Below, one piece after another: positions 42,822 to 53,171 of a stretch of 64,000 nt of DNA. Position 1 is the first letter of the stretch; each line of letters begins with the position of its first letter. Below the pieces are notes generated by a model. The model ran no database searches. It was not told where the DNA came from and saw only the letters and a program-made list of their open reading frames with translations. The stretch comes from Sphingomonas sp. (GTDB lineage Bacteria > Pseudomonadota > Alphaproteobacteria > Sphingomonadales > Sphingomonadaceae), in the NCBI GenBank assembly GCA_003248865.1, contig QFPK01000006.1:62001-126000 (forward strand), read 5' to 3'. Both the position numbers and the translations under genes were made by a program.

Positions 42822-43505
42822 TCAGAAACGGAAGGTGGTGGCCTTCCGGAAGGGCGGCAACAAAGCTGCGGCTGCCTCGGCGAAGGGCTCAAGCCGGACC
42901 AGCCCGGCCCGTTTCACGCCCTTTGCCGCGCGGCCGACGCCATCGCTGCCATGAACGATCGCAACCACCCGGCCCCCCTCGGCCAGCTGGGCGATCAACG
43001 CATCGGGGAGGAATTCGATCCCCCCTTCGATCAGGATCAGATCATAAGGTGCGCCATCGGGAGCGCCTGCGTCGGGCGCCGCTTCGACGATGCGCAGATC
43101 GGCATAGCCGGACAGCAGCTCCGTCGCGCGTGCCACGAGCGCGGGATCGCTTTCAACAGCGGTCACAGTGGCACCGAGCTGGGCGAGGATGGCCGCAGAG
43201 TAGCCGGTCGCGGCGGCCACCACGAGCGCCTTTTCACCCGGCTTTACCTGTGCTTCCTCCACCAGCAGGCCCAGGCTGAGCGGGGCCAGCAGTTCGCGCC
43301 CATTGCCCAGCGGCTGGGCTGCATCGACATAGGCGAGGCCGCGGCGGCCTTCGGCGACGAAATCTTCACGGGCGACAGCGAAGAAGGCAGCCGATGTCCG
43401 CGGGTTCACGACTCCGCAGGGCTTCAGCTGGCTGTCGATCATCGCTTCGCGGGGGGCGAGCGGGGAAGCGTAAGGGGCGGAAGCCACGGCGGAGAAGCCC
43501 TTCAT
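42822..43505 (-). CDS. pcm: Protein-L-isoaspartate O-methyltransferase family
   Basis: About 227 residues. The start region contains MIDSQLKPCGVVNPRT and the first SAM-binding strand is the modified VVAAATGYSAAILAQLGATVTAVESD. This version, found with tolC and popZ in alphaproteobacteria, lacks the strict GTGSGY of the classic enzyme, so repair activity is not certain. Start candidates are ATG 43505 and ATG 43442. It opens the operon that runs to valS. Confidence 0.85.
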   Translation of the reverse strand: MKGFSAVASAPYASPLAPREAMIDSQLKPCGVVNPRTSAAFFAVAREDFVAEGRRGLAYVDAAQPLGNGRELLAPLSLGLLVEEAQVKPGEKALVVAAATGYSAAILAQLGATVTAVESDPALVARATELLSGYADLRIVEAAPDAGAPDGAPYDLILIEGGIEFLPDALIAQLAEGGRVVAIVHGSDGVGRAAKGVKRAGLVRLEPFAEAAAALLPPFRKATTFRF

Positions 43506-43602
43506 TCGAGTGTCGCGCAAATTCAGTTTGCCCTGTTACCGAACGGGCGTGTCCGCCGCAACAGGCCCCGTCATGTTGTTTCGACGCCATGCTGTTTGCC
43601 CA

Positions 43603-45096
43603 TCATGCCGTTTCACGGAGGTTGCGCATCAGCAACGCTGCCGCGAGCAGCGCGGCGGCCGCAATTGCCATCAGCCAGATCGGCTCCGCGGGGAAGGCCA
43701 TTTTCATGATACTGCCCATCAGAGATGAAACTACTAGCTGAGGAAACACGATGAACATGTTGAAAATACCCATGAACACGCCGAGTTTGGCTTGGGGCAA
43801 GGCGGCCGAGAGGATGGCATAGGGCATGGTGAGGATGGAGGCCCAGGCGATGCCCACCAATATCATCGGCGGAATCAGCCACAGCGGCTCTCGCACCGGC
43901 AGGATCAGCGCGAAGCCCAGTGCGCCGCACAGTAGGCCCAGCATATGGGTGCGGCTGCGCCCCAGCCTGGCGGCCACGGTGGGCAGTGCGAAGGCCGCCA
44001 GCACCGCGACGCCGTTGTAGACGGCGAACAGCACGCCCACCCAGTCCGCGCCGTCGTTATAGGCCTGGCCCGACGTCTGGGTGGCGCCGAACATGTAGCG
44101 GGTGACGATGGGGGTGGTGTAGATCCACATCACGAACAGGGCGAGCCAGCTGAAGGTCTGCACCAGCGCCAGCCGCTTCATGGTGGGTGGCATGCGGATG
44201 AGATCGGAGACGATTCCGGTGACCGGGCCCGCCTGTTTCCCGGCCAGCGCGTGGCGGCGGGTGAGTTCCTGCAATCCGCCATAGCCCAGCAGCGCGCCGC
44301 CCAGGATGTAGATGGGCTTATCCAGCTGGAACTGCGACACGCAGATGATGACGATGGCGCCGAAGGTGACCCACCAGAAGCCGTTGAGCGGGGTGGCCAG
44401 CGGTTCGTTGCGGGCGTTGTCTCCACCTTCGAAGCGGCGCATTTCCTCAGGCGAATATTCCTTGCTGCTGAACACCGTCCACAGCACGGAGGCGAGGAGC
44501 ACGCCCGCGCCCAGATAGAAGGCGAGGCGGACGGAAGGCGGAATCTCGCCCGGCGGGGCAACGTTGGAGATGCCGAAGACGCGGGTGATGGCGGCCGGCG
44601 CCAGGCTGGCGACAACGGCGCCTGTGCCGATGAACGCAGTCTGGAACGCATATCCGCTGGTGCGCTGGCGATCCGTGACCATGTCGCCGACGAAGGCGCG
44701 CAAGGGCTCGGTTGCGATGTTCAGTGAAGCGTCCAGGATCCACAGCATAGCGGCTGCAAACCAGAGAGCGTGGGAATTGGGCATGCCCACAAGGGCAAGG
44801 CTGGCAAGCAGAGCGCCTGCAAGGACGTAGGGGCGCCGGCGGCCAAGGCGGGTCCATGTGCGGTCGGAGAAGTAGCCGATAAGCGGTTGTACCAGCAGAC
44901 CCGTAATCGGCCCGGCGATCCAGAGCAGAGCGAGATCGTCGATGGAGGTGCCCAGCGACTGGAAGATGCGGCTGACGTTGGCGTTCTGCAGCGCGATGCC
45001 GACCTGAATGCCGAAAAAGCCGAACGACAGGTTCCACAGGCTGCCAAAACTGAGCCTGGGACGCTCGATCCGGCCCCCGGGAACCGCCATGTCCAT
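43603..45096 (-). CDS. MFS transporter, sugar type (SLC45-like)
   Basis: 497 residues, twelve helices. It starts MDMAVPGGRIERPRLSFGSL after GGAGGGCAGATCGG. Motifs such as FGFFGIQVGIALQNANVSRIFQSLG and GYFSDRTWTRLGRRRPYVL are typical of the sucrose/maltose-like MFS group. In related bacteria this family sits in maltose or oligosaccharide clusters. It is divergent from an amylase-like remnant (45173), which fits an alpha-glucan context. Confidence 0.88.
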   Translation of the reverse strand: MDMAVPGGRIERPRLSFGSLWNLSFGFFGIQVGIALQNANVSRIFQSLGTSIDDLALLWIAGPITGLLVQPLIGYFSDRTWTRLGRRRPYVLAGALLASLALVGMPNSHALWFAAAMLWILDASLNIATEPLRAFVGDMVTDRQRTSGYAFQTAFIGTGAVVASLAPAAITRVFGISNVAPPGEIPPSVRLAFYLGAGVLLASVLWTVFSSKEYSPEEMRRFEGGDNARNEPLATPLNGFWWVTFGAIVIICVSQFQLDKPIYILGGALLGYGGLQELTRRHALAGKQAGPVTGIVSDLIRMPPTMKRLALVQTFSWLALFVMWIYTTPIVTRYMFGATQTSGQAYNDGADWVGVLFAVYNGVAVLAAFALPTVAARLGRSRTHMLGLLCGALGFALILPVREPLWLIPPMILVGIAWASILTMPYAILSAALPQAKLGVFMGIFNMFIVFPQLVVSSLMGSIMKMAFPAEPIWLMAIAAAALLAAALLMRNLRETA

Positions 45097-45172
45097 CCGA
45101 TCTGCCCTCCGCAGGCGGTGTAACGCAAAGCCGGGCTGGCGCGAAGGGGCCTTGAATGCAATGAACTGCGGC

Positions 45173-45850
45173 ATGAAGCGGATGCTGGCGGCGATATTGG
45201 TGATGGCCTGCGCAGTTGCGGCAGCGCCGGGTGACACCTTGCAACAGGCGGTGATCGAGGTGGTGGCGCACAACAGGCCGCCTGCGTTGCTGACGGCCGC
45301 GCTGCAGGACGGGCCATCGGCCGCAGGGGCGACGACGGAGCTGGGGTGGCAGGATATCGGCCGCTTCGAGGCGCTGGTGCAGAGAGCAAATCCGCAGGCA
45401 GCGGAGGCCGAGCGGCAGGCGAGGGTGAAGCTCGCCTATTCGCTGCTGATGCTATTGCGGCGGGACGGGCAGATGTCTGCGGCTGGCGGAGGGTATGCGC
45501 GGATGTCGCCTCTCGACCGCCATATCGAGCTGCTGGCGAAACTGGTGGCAGCGGAGCCGTCGCTGCGGCGCGGAGAGATTCAGCTGCTAGCGGCTGATGC
45601 GGAGGGCCCCGGCCTACTGGCGGTGGCGCGCCGACTGCCGGAAGGCAATCGTGCCCCCTTCATCGATACCATCCTGCTGTTCAACACATCCGGCGCGGCC
45701 GTTACAGCTGCCGTTGCTGTCGATCCGCGGATCGAGGTGACGAAATCCATGCTGGGCGATTGCCCCCTGCCTTCTGCGCGTGGGGTGCTGACGGTGGAGA
45801 TCGAGCCGTTCGGGGCGCTTGTCTGCGCCGGGGCGGTGGCTGTTCGCTGA
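45173..45850 (+). pseudogene. Exported GH13 amylase remnant lacking the catalytic barrel
   Basis: 225 residues from ATG 45173 (others at 45161 and 45182). A signal peptide (MKRMLAAILVMACAVAAAPG) is followed directly by a segment that resembles the end of a GH13 catalytic barrel: GWQDIGRFEALVQRANPQ beside the usual NHDMGRF, then AERQARVKLAYSLLMLLRR for the ARDKLAHALMFF helix, SPLDRHIELLAKLVAAEPSLRRG and a C-terminal beta domain (ILLFNTSGAAVTAAVAV). The barrel strands with the nucleophile Asp and acid Glu are absent. I read it as an in-frame deletion product; it may still be expressed and bind glucan. Confidence 0.6.
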
Positions 45851-45956
45851 GGTCAGGTGGGTTGCCATCGGCCGTTTTACGCGGCGAAATGGGCTGACGG
45901 CGGGAATACGAATTCACCTCTGGCCTCTGCCGCCGGCCTTGCTAGGACAATTGCCC

Positions 45957-47417
45957 ATGACTGCGGTTCTTCTGTTCGGCGCGACCGGCGACCTTTCGCG
46001 GCGGATGCTGCTGCCGTCGCTGTATGGCCTGTCGGTGGACGGGCTGTTGCCGGGCGATGTGCGCATCGTGGGCACCGCGCGATCGGTGCTGGACGATGCC
46101 GCGTTCCGCGCCATGGCGGCCGAGGCGCTTGAGCCGCATATCGAGAACGGGTTGGGCGATCAGGCGAAGGCGGACCGCTTCCTGCAGCAGCTGGCTTATG
46201 TGCCGCTGGATGCCACCGACATGTCCGGCTACCAACGCTTGGCCGACGCGACCTGTGCGGCGGACGGGACCTGCGAGAGCCAGTCGATCTCGATCTTCCT
46301 GTCTACCGCGCCGTCGCTGTTCAAACCCACCATCGAGGGGCTGGCGGGCGCGGGGCTGACTGGCCCCAATGTGCGGATCGGGCTGGAGAAGCCGCTGGGC
46401 ACCGACCTCGCCAGTTCGGCCGAGATCAACGACGCGGTGGCGGGGGCCTTCAGCGAAAGCCAGATTTTCCGCATCGACCATTATCTGGGCAAGGAAACCG
46501 TCCAGAACCTGCTGGCGCTGCGCTTCGCCAATGTGATGTTCGAGCCCTTGTGGCGGTCCGAATGGATATCGCATGTGCAGATCACGGTGGCGGAAACCGT
46601 GGGGCTGGAAGGCCGGGTGGATTTCTACGACGGCGCCGGTGCGCTGCGCGACATGGTGCAGAACCATATGCTGCAGCTGCTGGCGTTGGTGGCCATGGAG
46701 CCGCCCAGCCACTTCAGCGCCACTGCCATTCGCGACGAGAAGGTGAAGGTGCTGCACGCGCTGCGCCCGATCGACGGGCGGACGGCCGCCAGCCACAGTG
46801 TGACGGGGCAATATGCGGCGGGCGCCGTGAACGGGCAGCCGGTGAAGGGCTATGCCGAAGAACTGGGCCGCGCCAGCACCACCGAGACCTTCGTGGCGCT
46901 GAAGGCGCATGTCGACAACTGGCGCTGGAAGGGCGTGCCTTTCTATCTGCGCACGGGCAAGCGGCTGGGCGCGCGCAAGTCCGAGATCCTGATCGCGTTC
47001 AAGGATGTGCCGCACAATATCTTCGGCGAGGGCGTGAAGGGGATGCAGCCCAACCGGCTGCTGATCAGCCTGCAGCCGCAGGAGAATATCCAGCTGCAGC
47101 TGATGTCCAAGGTGCCGGGGCTTTCGCGCGGCGGCATTTCGATGCGGCCTGTCGCGCTGGATATCGGCCGCAAGGATGCCTTTGCCGATACCCGTCGCCG
47201 CATCGCCTATGAGCAGTTGCTGCTGGACCTGATCGAAGGGCGGCAGACGCTGTTCGTGCGGCGCGACGAGGTGGAGGCGCAGTGGGACTTCATCGACGGC
47301 ATCCGCAAGGGCTGGGCTGAAAACGGCATCGAACCGAGGCCTTACACCGCCGGCAGCTGGGGGCCATCCGCCGCAATCGCGCTGATCGAGCGCGACAATG
47401 CGAGCTGGAACGACTAG
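45957..47417 (+). CDS. zwf: Glucose-6-phosphate dehydrogenase
   Basis: 486 residues. It oxidises glucose 6-phosphate to 6-phosphogluconolactone with NADP or NAD, the entry to the Entner-Doudoroff pathway. LLFGATGDLSRRMLLPSLYGL is the dinucleotide site and RIDHYLGKETVQNLLALRFAN contains the catalytic His. Also present are EKPLGTD and the C-terminal FYLRTGKRLGARKSEI. ATG 45957 begins the family-typical protein. First gene of a six-gene operon ending in ung. Confidence 0.97.
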   Translation: MTAVLLFGATGDLSRRMLLPSLYGLSVDGLLPGDVRIVGTARSVLDDAAFRAMAAEALEPHIENGLGDQAKADRFLQQLAYVPLDATDMSGYQRLADATCAADGTCESQSISIFLSTAPSLFKPTIEGLAGAGLTGPNVRIGLEKPLGTDLASSAEINDAVAGAFSESQIFRIDHYLGKETVQNLLALRFANVMFEPLWRSEWISHVQITVAETVGLEGRVDFYDGAGALRDMVQNHMLQLLALVAMEPPSHFSATAIRDEKVKVLHALRPIDGRTAASHSVTGQYAAGAVNGQPVKGYAEELGRASTTETFVALKAHVDNWRWKGVPFYLRTGKRLGARKSEILIAFKDVPHNIFGEGVKGMQPNRLLISLQPQENIQLQLMSKVPGLSRGGISMRPVALDIGRKDAFADTRRRIAYEQLLLDLIEGRQTLFVRRDEVEAQWDFIDGIRKGWAENGIEPRPYTAGSWGPSAAIALIERDNASWND

Positions 47418-47443
47418 CCGCGTGCGATCAAAAGGAGATTCGG

Positions 47444-48139
47444 ATGATCGACGCGGAATGGTGGGAATATGACTCGGCCGAGGAGCTGGCCGAGGCCGTG
47501 GCGGGTGACGCGCAGTTCGTGATCGAAAGCGCGCTGGATGCGCGCGGGGATGCCGTGGTGGCGTTTGCCGGCGGCACCACCCCGGGGGCGGCGCAGGCGC
47601 GGCTCGCGAAGGCGAAGCTGAAGTGGAAGGACGTGACCATCGTTCCGACCGACGACCGGCTGGTGCCCGTGCAGGACAAGCTTTCCAATGTGCGCGCCTT
47701 GGCCGAGCGATTCCTGCCGCTGGGCGCGCGGGTGCTGCCGCTGACCGGCGGTGACCTGCCGGTGGACGCGGCGGGGAAGGCGGCCGACGCGCGGTTGCAG
47801 GCAATCCACTGGCCGCTCGATTTCGTGTGGCTGGGCATGGGTGAGGACGGGCACACGGCTTCCATCTTCCCCGGACCCGATCTGGAAACCGCGCTGTCTG
47901 CTCCGCACCGGGCCGTCGGCGTGACGCCGTCTCCGTTGCCGGCGGAAGCGCCCGTGGCGCGGGTGACGCTGACCAAATCCGCGATCCTGGGCGCGCGCGC
48001 CGTGATGATCCAGATCACCGGCGAGAAGAAGCGCAAGGTGCTGGAGAAGGCGTTGAAGGACGGCGCAGGCTCCACATATCCGATCGGACGCCTGCTGGCG
48101 GATGCCACCCAGGCCATCGATATCCATTGGTGCCCCTGA
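47444..48139 (+). CDS. pgl: 6-phosphogluconolactonase
   Basis: 231 residues. Hydrolyses the lactone made by Zwf. It has the phosphate-binding VVAFAGGTTPGAAQARL, the TDDRLVPVQDKLSN segment and the catalytic WLGMGEDGHTASIFPG with its His. It lies 26 bases after zwf with AAAAGGAG ahead of the start. Confidence 0.95.
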   Translation: MIDAEWWEYDSAEELAEAVAGDAQFVIESALDARGDAVVAFAGGTTPGAAQARLAKAKLKWKDVTIVPTDDRLVPVQDKLSNVRALAERFLPLGARVLPLTGGDLPVDAAGKAADARLQAIHWPLDFVWLGMGEDGHTASIFPGPDLETALSAPHRAVGVTPSPLPAEAPVARVTLTKSAILGARAVMIQITGEKKRKVLEKALKDGAGSTYPIGRLLADATQAIDIHWCP

Positions 48140-48157
48140 AATGACGGTGAGGCCGCG

Positions 48158-49974
<1,817 letters not shown>

Positions 49975-49978
<4 letters not shown>

Positions 49979-50943
49979 CGGACCTGATCACGGCAGATAT
50001 CGGCGGCACCCATTGCCGCTTCGCCATTGCGACGCGGCTAGTGGACGGCGGCATCGCGCTGAGCGATATCGCCAAGCTGAAGGTGGCGGATCATGCCAGC
50101 CTGCAGAGCGCGTTCGAAACCTATCGTCGCGGGCTGGGGCGGGATGTGCCTGCCCATGCCGCGATTGCGCTGGCTGCGCCGACCGATGTCGAGCTGATCA
50201 CGCTGGCCAACAACCCCTGGGTGATCCGCCCCGCGCTGGCGGCGGAGCGGCTGGGGCTGGAATCTGTGATGTTCATCAACGATTTCGCGGCCGTCGCGCA
50301 TGCCGTGGCGAAATGCGGGGCCGATGAGGTCGAGTGGATCGCGGGGCCGCATGAAGGGCTGCCGGCCGATGGTGTGGTCAGCGTGATCGGGCCGGGAACG
50401 GGTCTTGGGGTGGCGATCCTGCTGATGGGCGAACAGCCGCGTGTTGTTCCGACCGAGGGCGGGCATCTGGATTATGCCCCGCTGGACAGCCTTGAGGACC
50501 AGATCCTGCAGCAGCTGCGCAAGCGCTTCCGTCGCGTTTCCGGGGAACGGATCGTGTCTGGATCAGGGTTCGCCAATGTGTTTGGGGCGCTGGCCGCCAT
50601 CGAGGGACGCGCCGTGCCGCCGCGCGACGACGCGCAGCTGTGGTCGGCCGCGCTGGAGGAAGGCGACCCGTTGGCGCAATCGGCGTTCGACCGCTGGTGT
50701 CTGGCACTGGGCGCGGTGGTGGGCGATCTGGCTCTGGCGCAAGGCGCAGAGGCCGTGGTGCTGGCGGGCGGCATGCTGCCGCGCATCCGGCACCTGCTGG
50801 GCAGCAGCGGGTTCCATTCGCGTTTCACCGCCAAGGGCCGGTTCGAGGCGCGCATGGCCGCGATCCCCATCTTGCACATCACCCATCCGGAGCCGGGCCT
50901 GCTGGGGGCGGCGGCGGCCTGGTTCGCGAAAGGACGGCCATGA
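49975..50943 (+). CDS. glk: Glucokinase
   Basis: 322 residues. Phosphorylates glucose, the first step of the pathway. The N-terminal phosphate loop is TADIGGTHCRFAIA and the catalytic Asp is in FINDFAAVAHA; GPGTGLGVA, TEGGHLDYAP and LAGGMLPRI are also family features. GTG 49975 overlaps edd by 4 bases. The frame upstream is only a re-reading of edd. Confidence 0.95.
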
Positions 50944-51551
50944 GCGCGATTGAACCCATCATGCGGCTGGCGCCGGTGATTCCGGTACTGGTGATCGATT
51001 CGCCGGAACATGGCGTGGAGATCGCCGAAGCGCTGGTGGCGGGCGGGCTGCGCGTGCTGGAAGTGACGCTGCGCACGGCAGGTGCGCTGGACGTGATTCG
51101 CGCCATGAAGCAGGTGCCGGGGGCCGTGGTGGGCGCCGGCACTGTGCTGAACGTGCGCGATCTGGATGCGGCGATTGCGGCCGGAGCAGAGTTCATCGTT
51201 TCCCCCGGGCTGACCGACAAGCTGGCGCACGCCGCGCTGGACCGGGAGATTCCCTTCCTGCCGGGCGTTGCGAACGCGGGTGACATCATGCGCGGGCTGG
51301 ATCTGGGGCTGGACCGGTTCAAATTCTTCCCGGCCGAAGCGGCCGGTGGATTGAAGGCGTTGAAGGCGCTGGCAGCGCCGTTCCGCAATGTGCGTTTCTG
51401 CCCCACGGGCGGCATCACCCAGGCGTCCGCGCCGGACTGGCTGGCGGAAGAGGCCGTGCTTTGTGTGGGCGGCAGTTGGCTGGTGGGCAAGGGCGCGCCT
51501 GACACGCAGGCGATTCGCGCGGCCGCCGAAGCCGCCGCCGCGCTGGCGTGA
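50940..51551 (+). CDS. eda: 2-dehydro-3-deoxyphosphogluconate aldolase
   Basis: 203 residues. Cleaves KDPG to pyruvate and glyceraldehyde 3-phosphate. The Schiff-base Lys lies in LDRFKFFPAEAAGG, and VTLRTAGALDVIR, GAGTVLN, PGLTDKL and CPTGGITQ match the family. It overlaps glk by 4 bases (ATGA) and ung by 4 bases (GTGA). Confidence 0.96.
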   Translation: MSAIEPIMRLAPVIPVLVIDSPEHGVEIAEALVAGGLRVLEVTLRTAGALDVIRAMKQVPGAVVGAGTVLNVRDLDAAIAAGAEFIVSPGLTDKLAHAALDREIPFLPGVANAGDIMRGLDLGLDRFKFFPAEAAGGLKALKALAAPFRNVRFCPTGGITQASAPDWLAEEAVLCVGGSWLVGKGAPDTQAIRAAAEAAAALA

Positions 51552-52237
51552 GCGGCGAGATCAAGCTGGAGGAGAGCTGGCGCCGGGCGCTGGCCGGGGA
51601 ATTCGAGCAGCCCTACATGCGTGACCTGCGCGCATTTCTTGTGGCCGAGCGGGCGGCGGGCAAGCGAATCTATCCGCGTGCGTCGAACTGGTTCCGCGCG
51701 CTGGACCTGACTCCGCTGGACAAGGTTCGGGTCGTGATTTTGGGGCAGGACCCTTATCATGGGCCGGGGCAGGCGCATGGCCTGTGCTTTTCGGTGCAGC
51801 CCGGCGTGAAGATTCCGCCTTCGCTGGTGAATATCTACAAGGAGCTGAAAGGCGATCTGGGCCTGGAGCCCCCGCGCCACGGTTTTCTGGAAAGCTGGGC
51901 CGGGCAGGGGGTGTTGCTGCTGAACAGCGTGCTGACGGTGGAGGACGGCAAGGCGGCTTCCCACGCGGGGCGTGGCTGGGAGCGATTCACGGACGCCGTT
52001 GTGCGGCTGGTGGCCGAGCGGCCCGAACCGGCGGTTTTCATGTTGTGGGGAAGCCATGCGCAACGGAAGGCGGCTTTTGTCGACGGCTCGCGGCATCTGG
52101 TGCTGAAATCGGTGCATCCCTCGCCGCTGTCGGCTCATGGCGGATTTTTCGGCTCGCGGCATTTTTCGCGCGCGAATGCGTTTCTGGAGAGCGCCGGCAT
52201 CGGCGCCGTGGACTGGCGCTTGCCCGAACTGGCCTGA
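51548..52237 (+). CDS. ung: Uracil-DNA glycosylase
   Basis: 229 residues. Removes uracil from DNA. The water-activating motif GQDPYHGPGQAHGLCFS and the closing HPSPLSAHGGFFGSRHF are complete, as is LLLNSVLTVEDG. The GTG start overlaps the eda stop (GTGA), making a DNA repair gene the last gene of a sugar-catabolism operon. The start has no separate promoter visible. Confidence 0.96.
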   Translation: MSGEIKLEESWRRALAGEFEQPYMRDLRAFLVAERAAGKRIYPRASNWFRALDLTPLDKVRVVILGQDPYHGPGQAHGLCFSVQPGVKIPPSLVNIYKELKGDLGLEPPRHGFLESWAGQGVLLLNSVLTVEDGKAASHAGRGWERFTDAVVRLVAERPEPAVFMLWGSHAQRKAAFVDGSRHLVLKSVHPSPLSAHGGFFGSRHFSRANAFLESAGIGAVDWRLPELA

Positions 52238-52463
52238 GGGCAATTTCTTAAAGTGCCATATCAGCAAAGTCGCAGAATGCTCGTCTTCGAGTTATATCTT
52301 AATGTAAAATCTTAGAAAATAATAATATTCAATAAAATCAATATATTGTGAAAGTATTTTGTTGATGTAAAAACTTAACACAATGACACGGTCGTGCGAT
52401 TTCGCGCAACTTTTTGCGCGATCCGTAGGGCGGTGGGATATGTGGGAAGGGGCGCTGGAAAGA

Positions 52464-52537
52464 TGGAGGCCCGAGCCGGAATCGAACCGGCGTGCACGGA
52501 TTTGCAGTCCGCTGCGTCACCACTCCGCCATCGGGCC
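52464..52537 (-). tRNA. tRNA-Cys (anticodon GCA)
   Basis: 74-base cloverleaf on the minus strand with 7-bp acceptor stem GGCCCGA/TCGGGCC, discriminator T, encoded CCA, anticodon loop ACTGCAAAT region with GCA, and T-arm GCCGGTTCGATTCCGGC. Upstream on the plus-strand map lies the very AT-rich gap after ung. Confidence 0.95.
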
Positions 52538-52624
52538 TCGACAGCGCGGACGGGGCGTCTAGCAGGGCTCCGCCGGCTTTGGAACCCCCGACAGATTCGC
52601 AGCGGCTTCAGGTTGCACTGGCTT

Positions 52625-52936
52625 TCAGGGATTTGCCTTCAGATGGGCGCCGATCTCGTCGAAGAAGCGTTCCAGCTGGTGCAGCACATTCAGCTTGAAG
52701 GCATAATTCACGTCGGCCGAATTGCTTTCGATGATCGTCGATTCGTCCACTTTCTCCGCATAGGCGTTGGCCAGATTCTGCACATAGGTGGGCGTCAGCT
52801 CGATATGGCCGCCATCAGCCAGCAGGCGCAGTTGCACCACCATCATCTGGCGCACCAGCATCTCCAGCGTGGTGATCCGCGCGACGACGACCACCGGGTC
52901 CAGCTCGATCTGCTCCTGCGGTTGTTCGTCTGACAT
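52625..52936 (-). CDS. Hypothetical small helical protein
   Basis: 103 residues beginning MSDEQPQEQIELDP. Mainly helical with an amphipathic middle (VVARITTLEMLVRQMMVVQL) and no known motif. The ATG follows AGGAGGACC, a strong ribosome-binding site, which supports expression. It is divergent from eno with a 235-base gap. Confidence 0.65.
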   Translation of the reverse strand: MSDEQPQEQIELDPVVVVARITTLEMLVRQMMVVQLRLLADGGHIELTPTYVQNLANAYAEKVDESTIIESNSADVNYAFKLNVLHQLERFFDEIGAHLKANP

Positions 52937-53126
52937 GCGGTCCTCCTGTGTTCGCGCCTATATTCACTGACGGGGGAGCCTAGCCCTGCCTTTCGGCCGG
53001 CGCTAGGCATCTGGGGCCGTTGGGCCGGGGCCTTATCGGCCACCTTGATGTTTAACGGCCATGCCGAGGCGTTGCCAAAGGTTGAACAATGGGGCGGTGC
53101 CCCTGTAAGCGACGCCTGCATCATAT

Positions 53127-53154
53127 GAGCACAGGCCATCGAGCACAGACCATC
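53127..53154 (+). repeat. 14-base tandem repeat just before eno
   Basis: GAGCACAGGCCATC and GAGCACAGACCATC, two adjacent copies with one mismatch, end 17 bases before the eno ATG and directly ahead of the AAAGGGAG ribosome-binding site. They lie in the leader or promoter of eno. Confidence 0.7.
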
Positions 53155-53171
53155 GATCAAAGGGAGCACCC

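Noticed and set aside
45942..47804. Open frame of 620 codons antisense to zwf
   Set aside because: No signal peptide, domain or ribosome-binding site; zwf on the sense strand is intact.
52261..52420. AT-rich stretch considered as a replication origin
   Set aside because: No cluster of DnaA-box sequences and no replication genes nearby.
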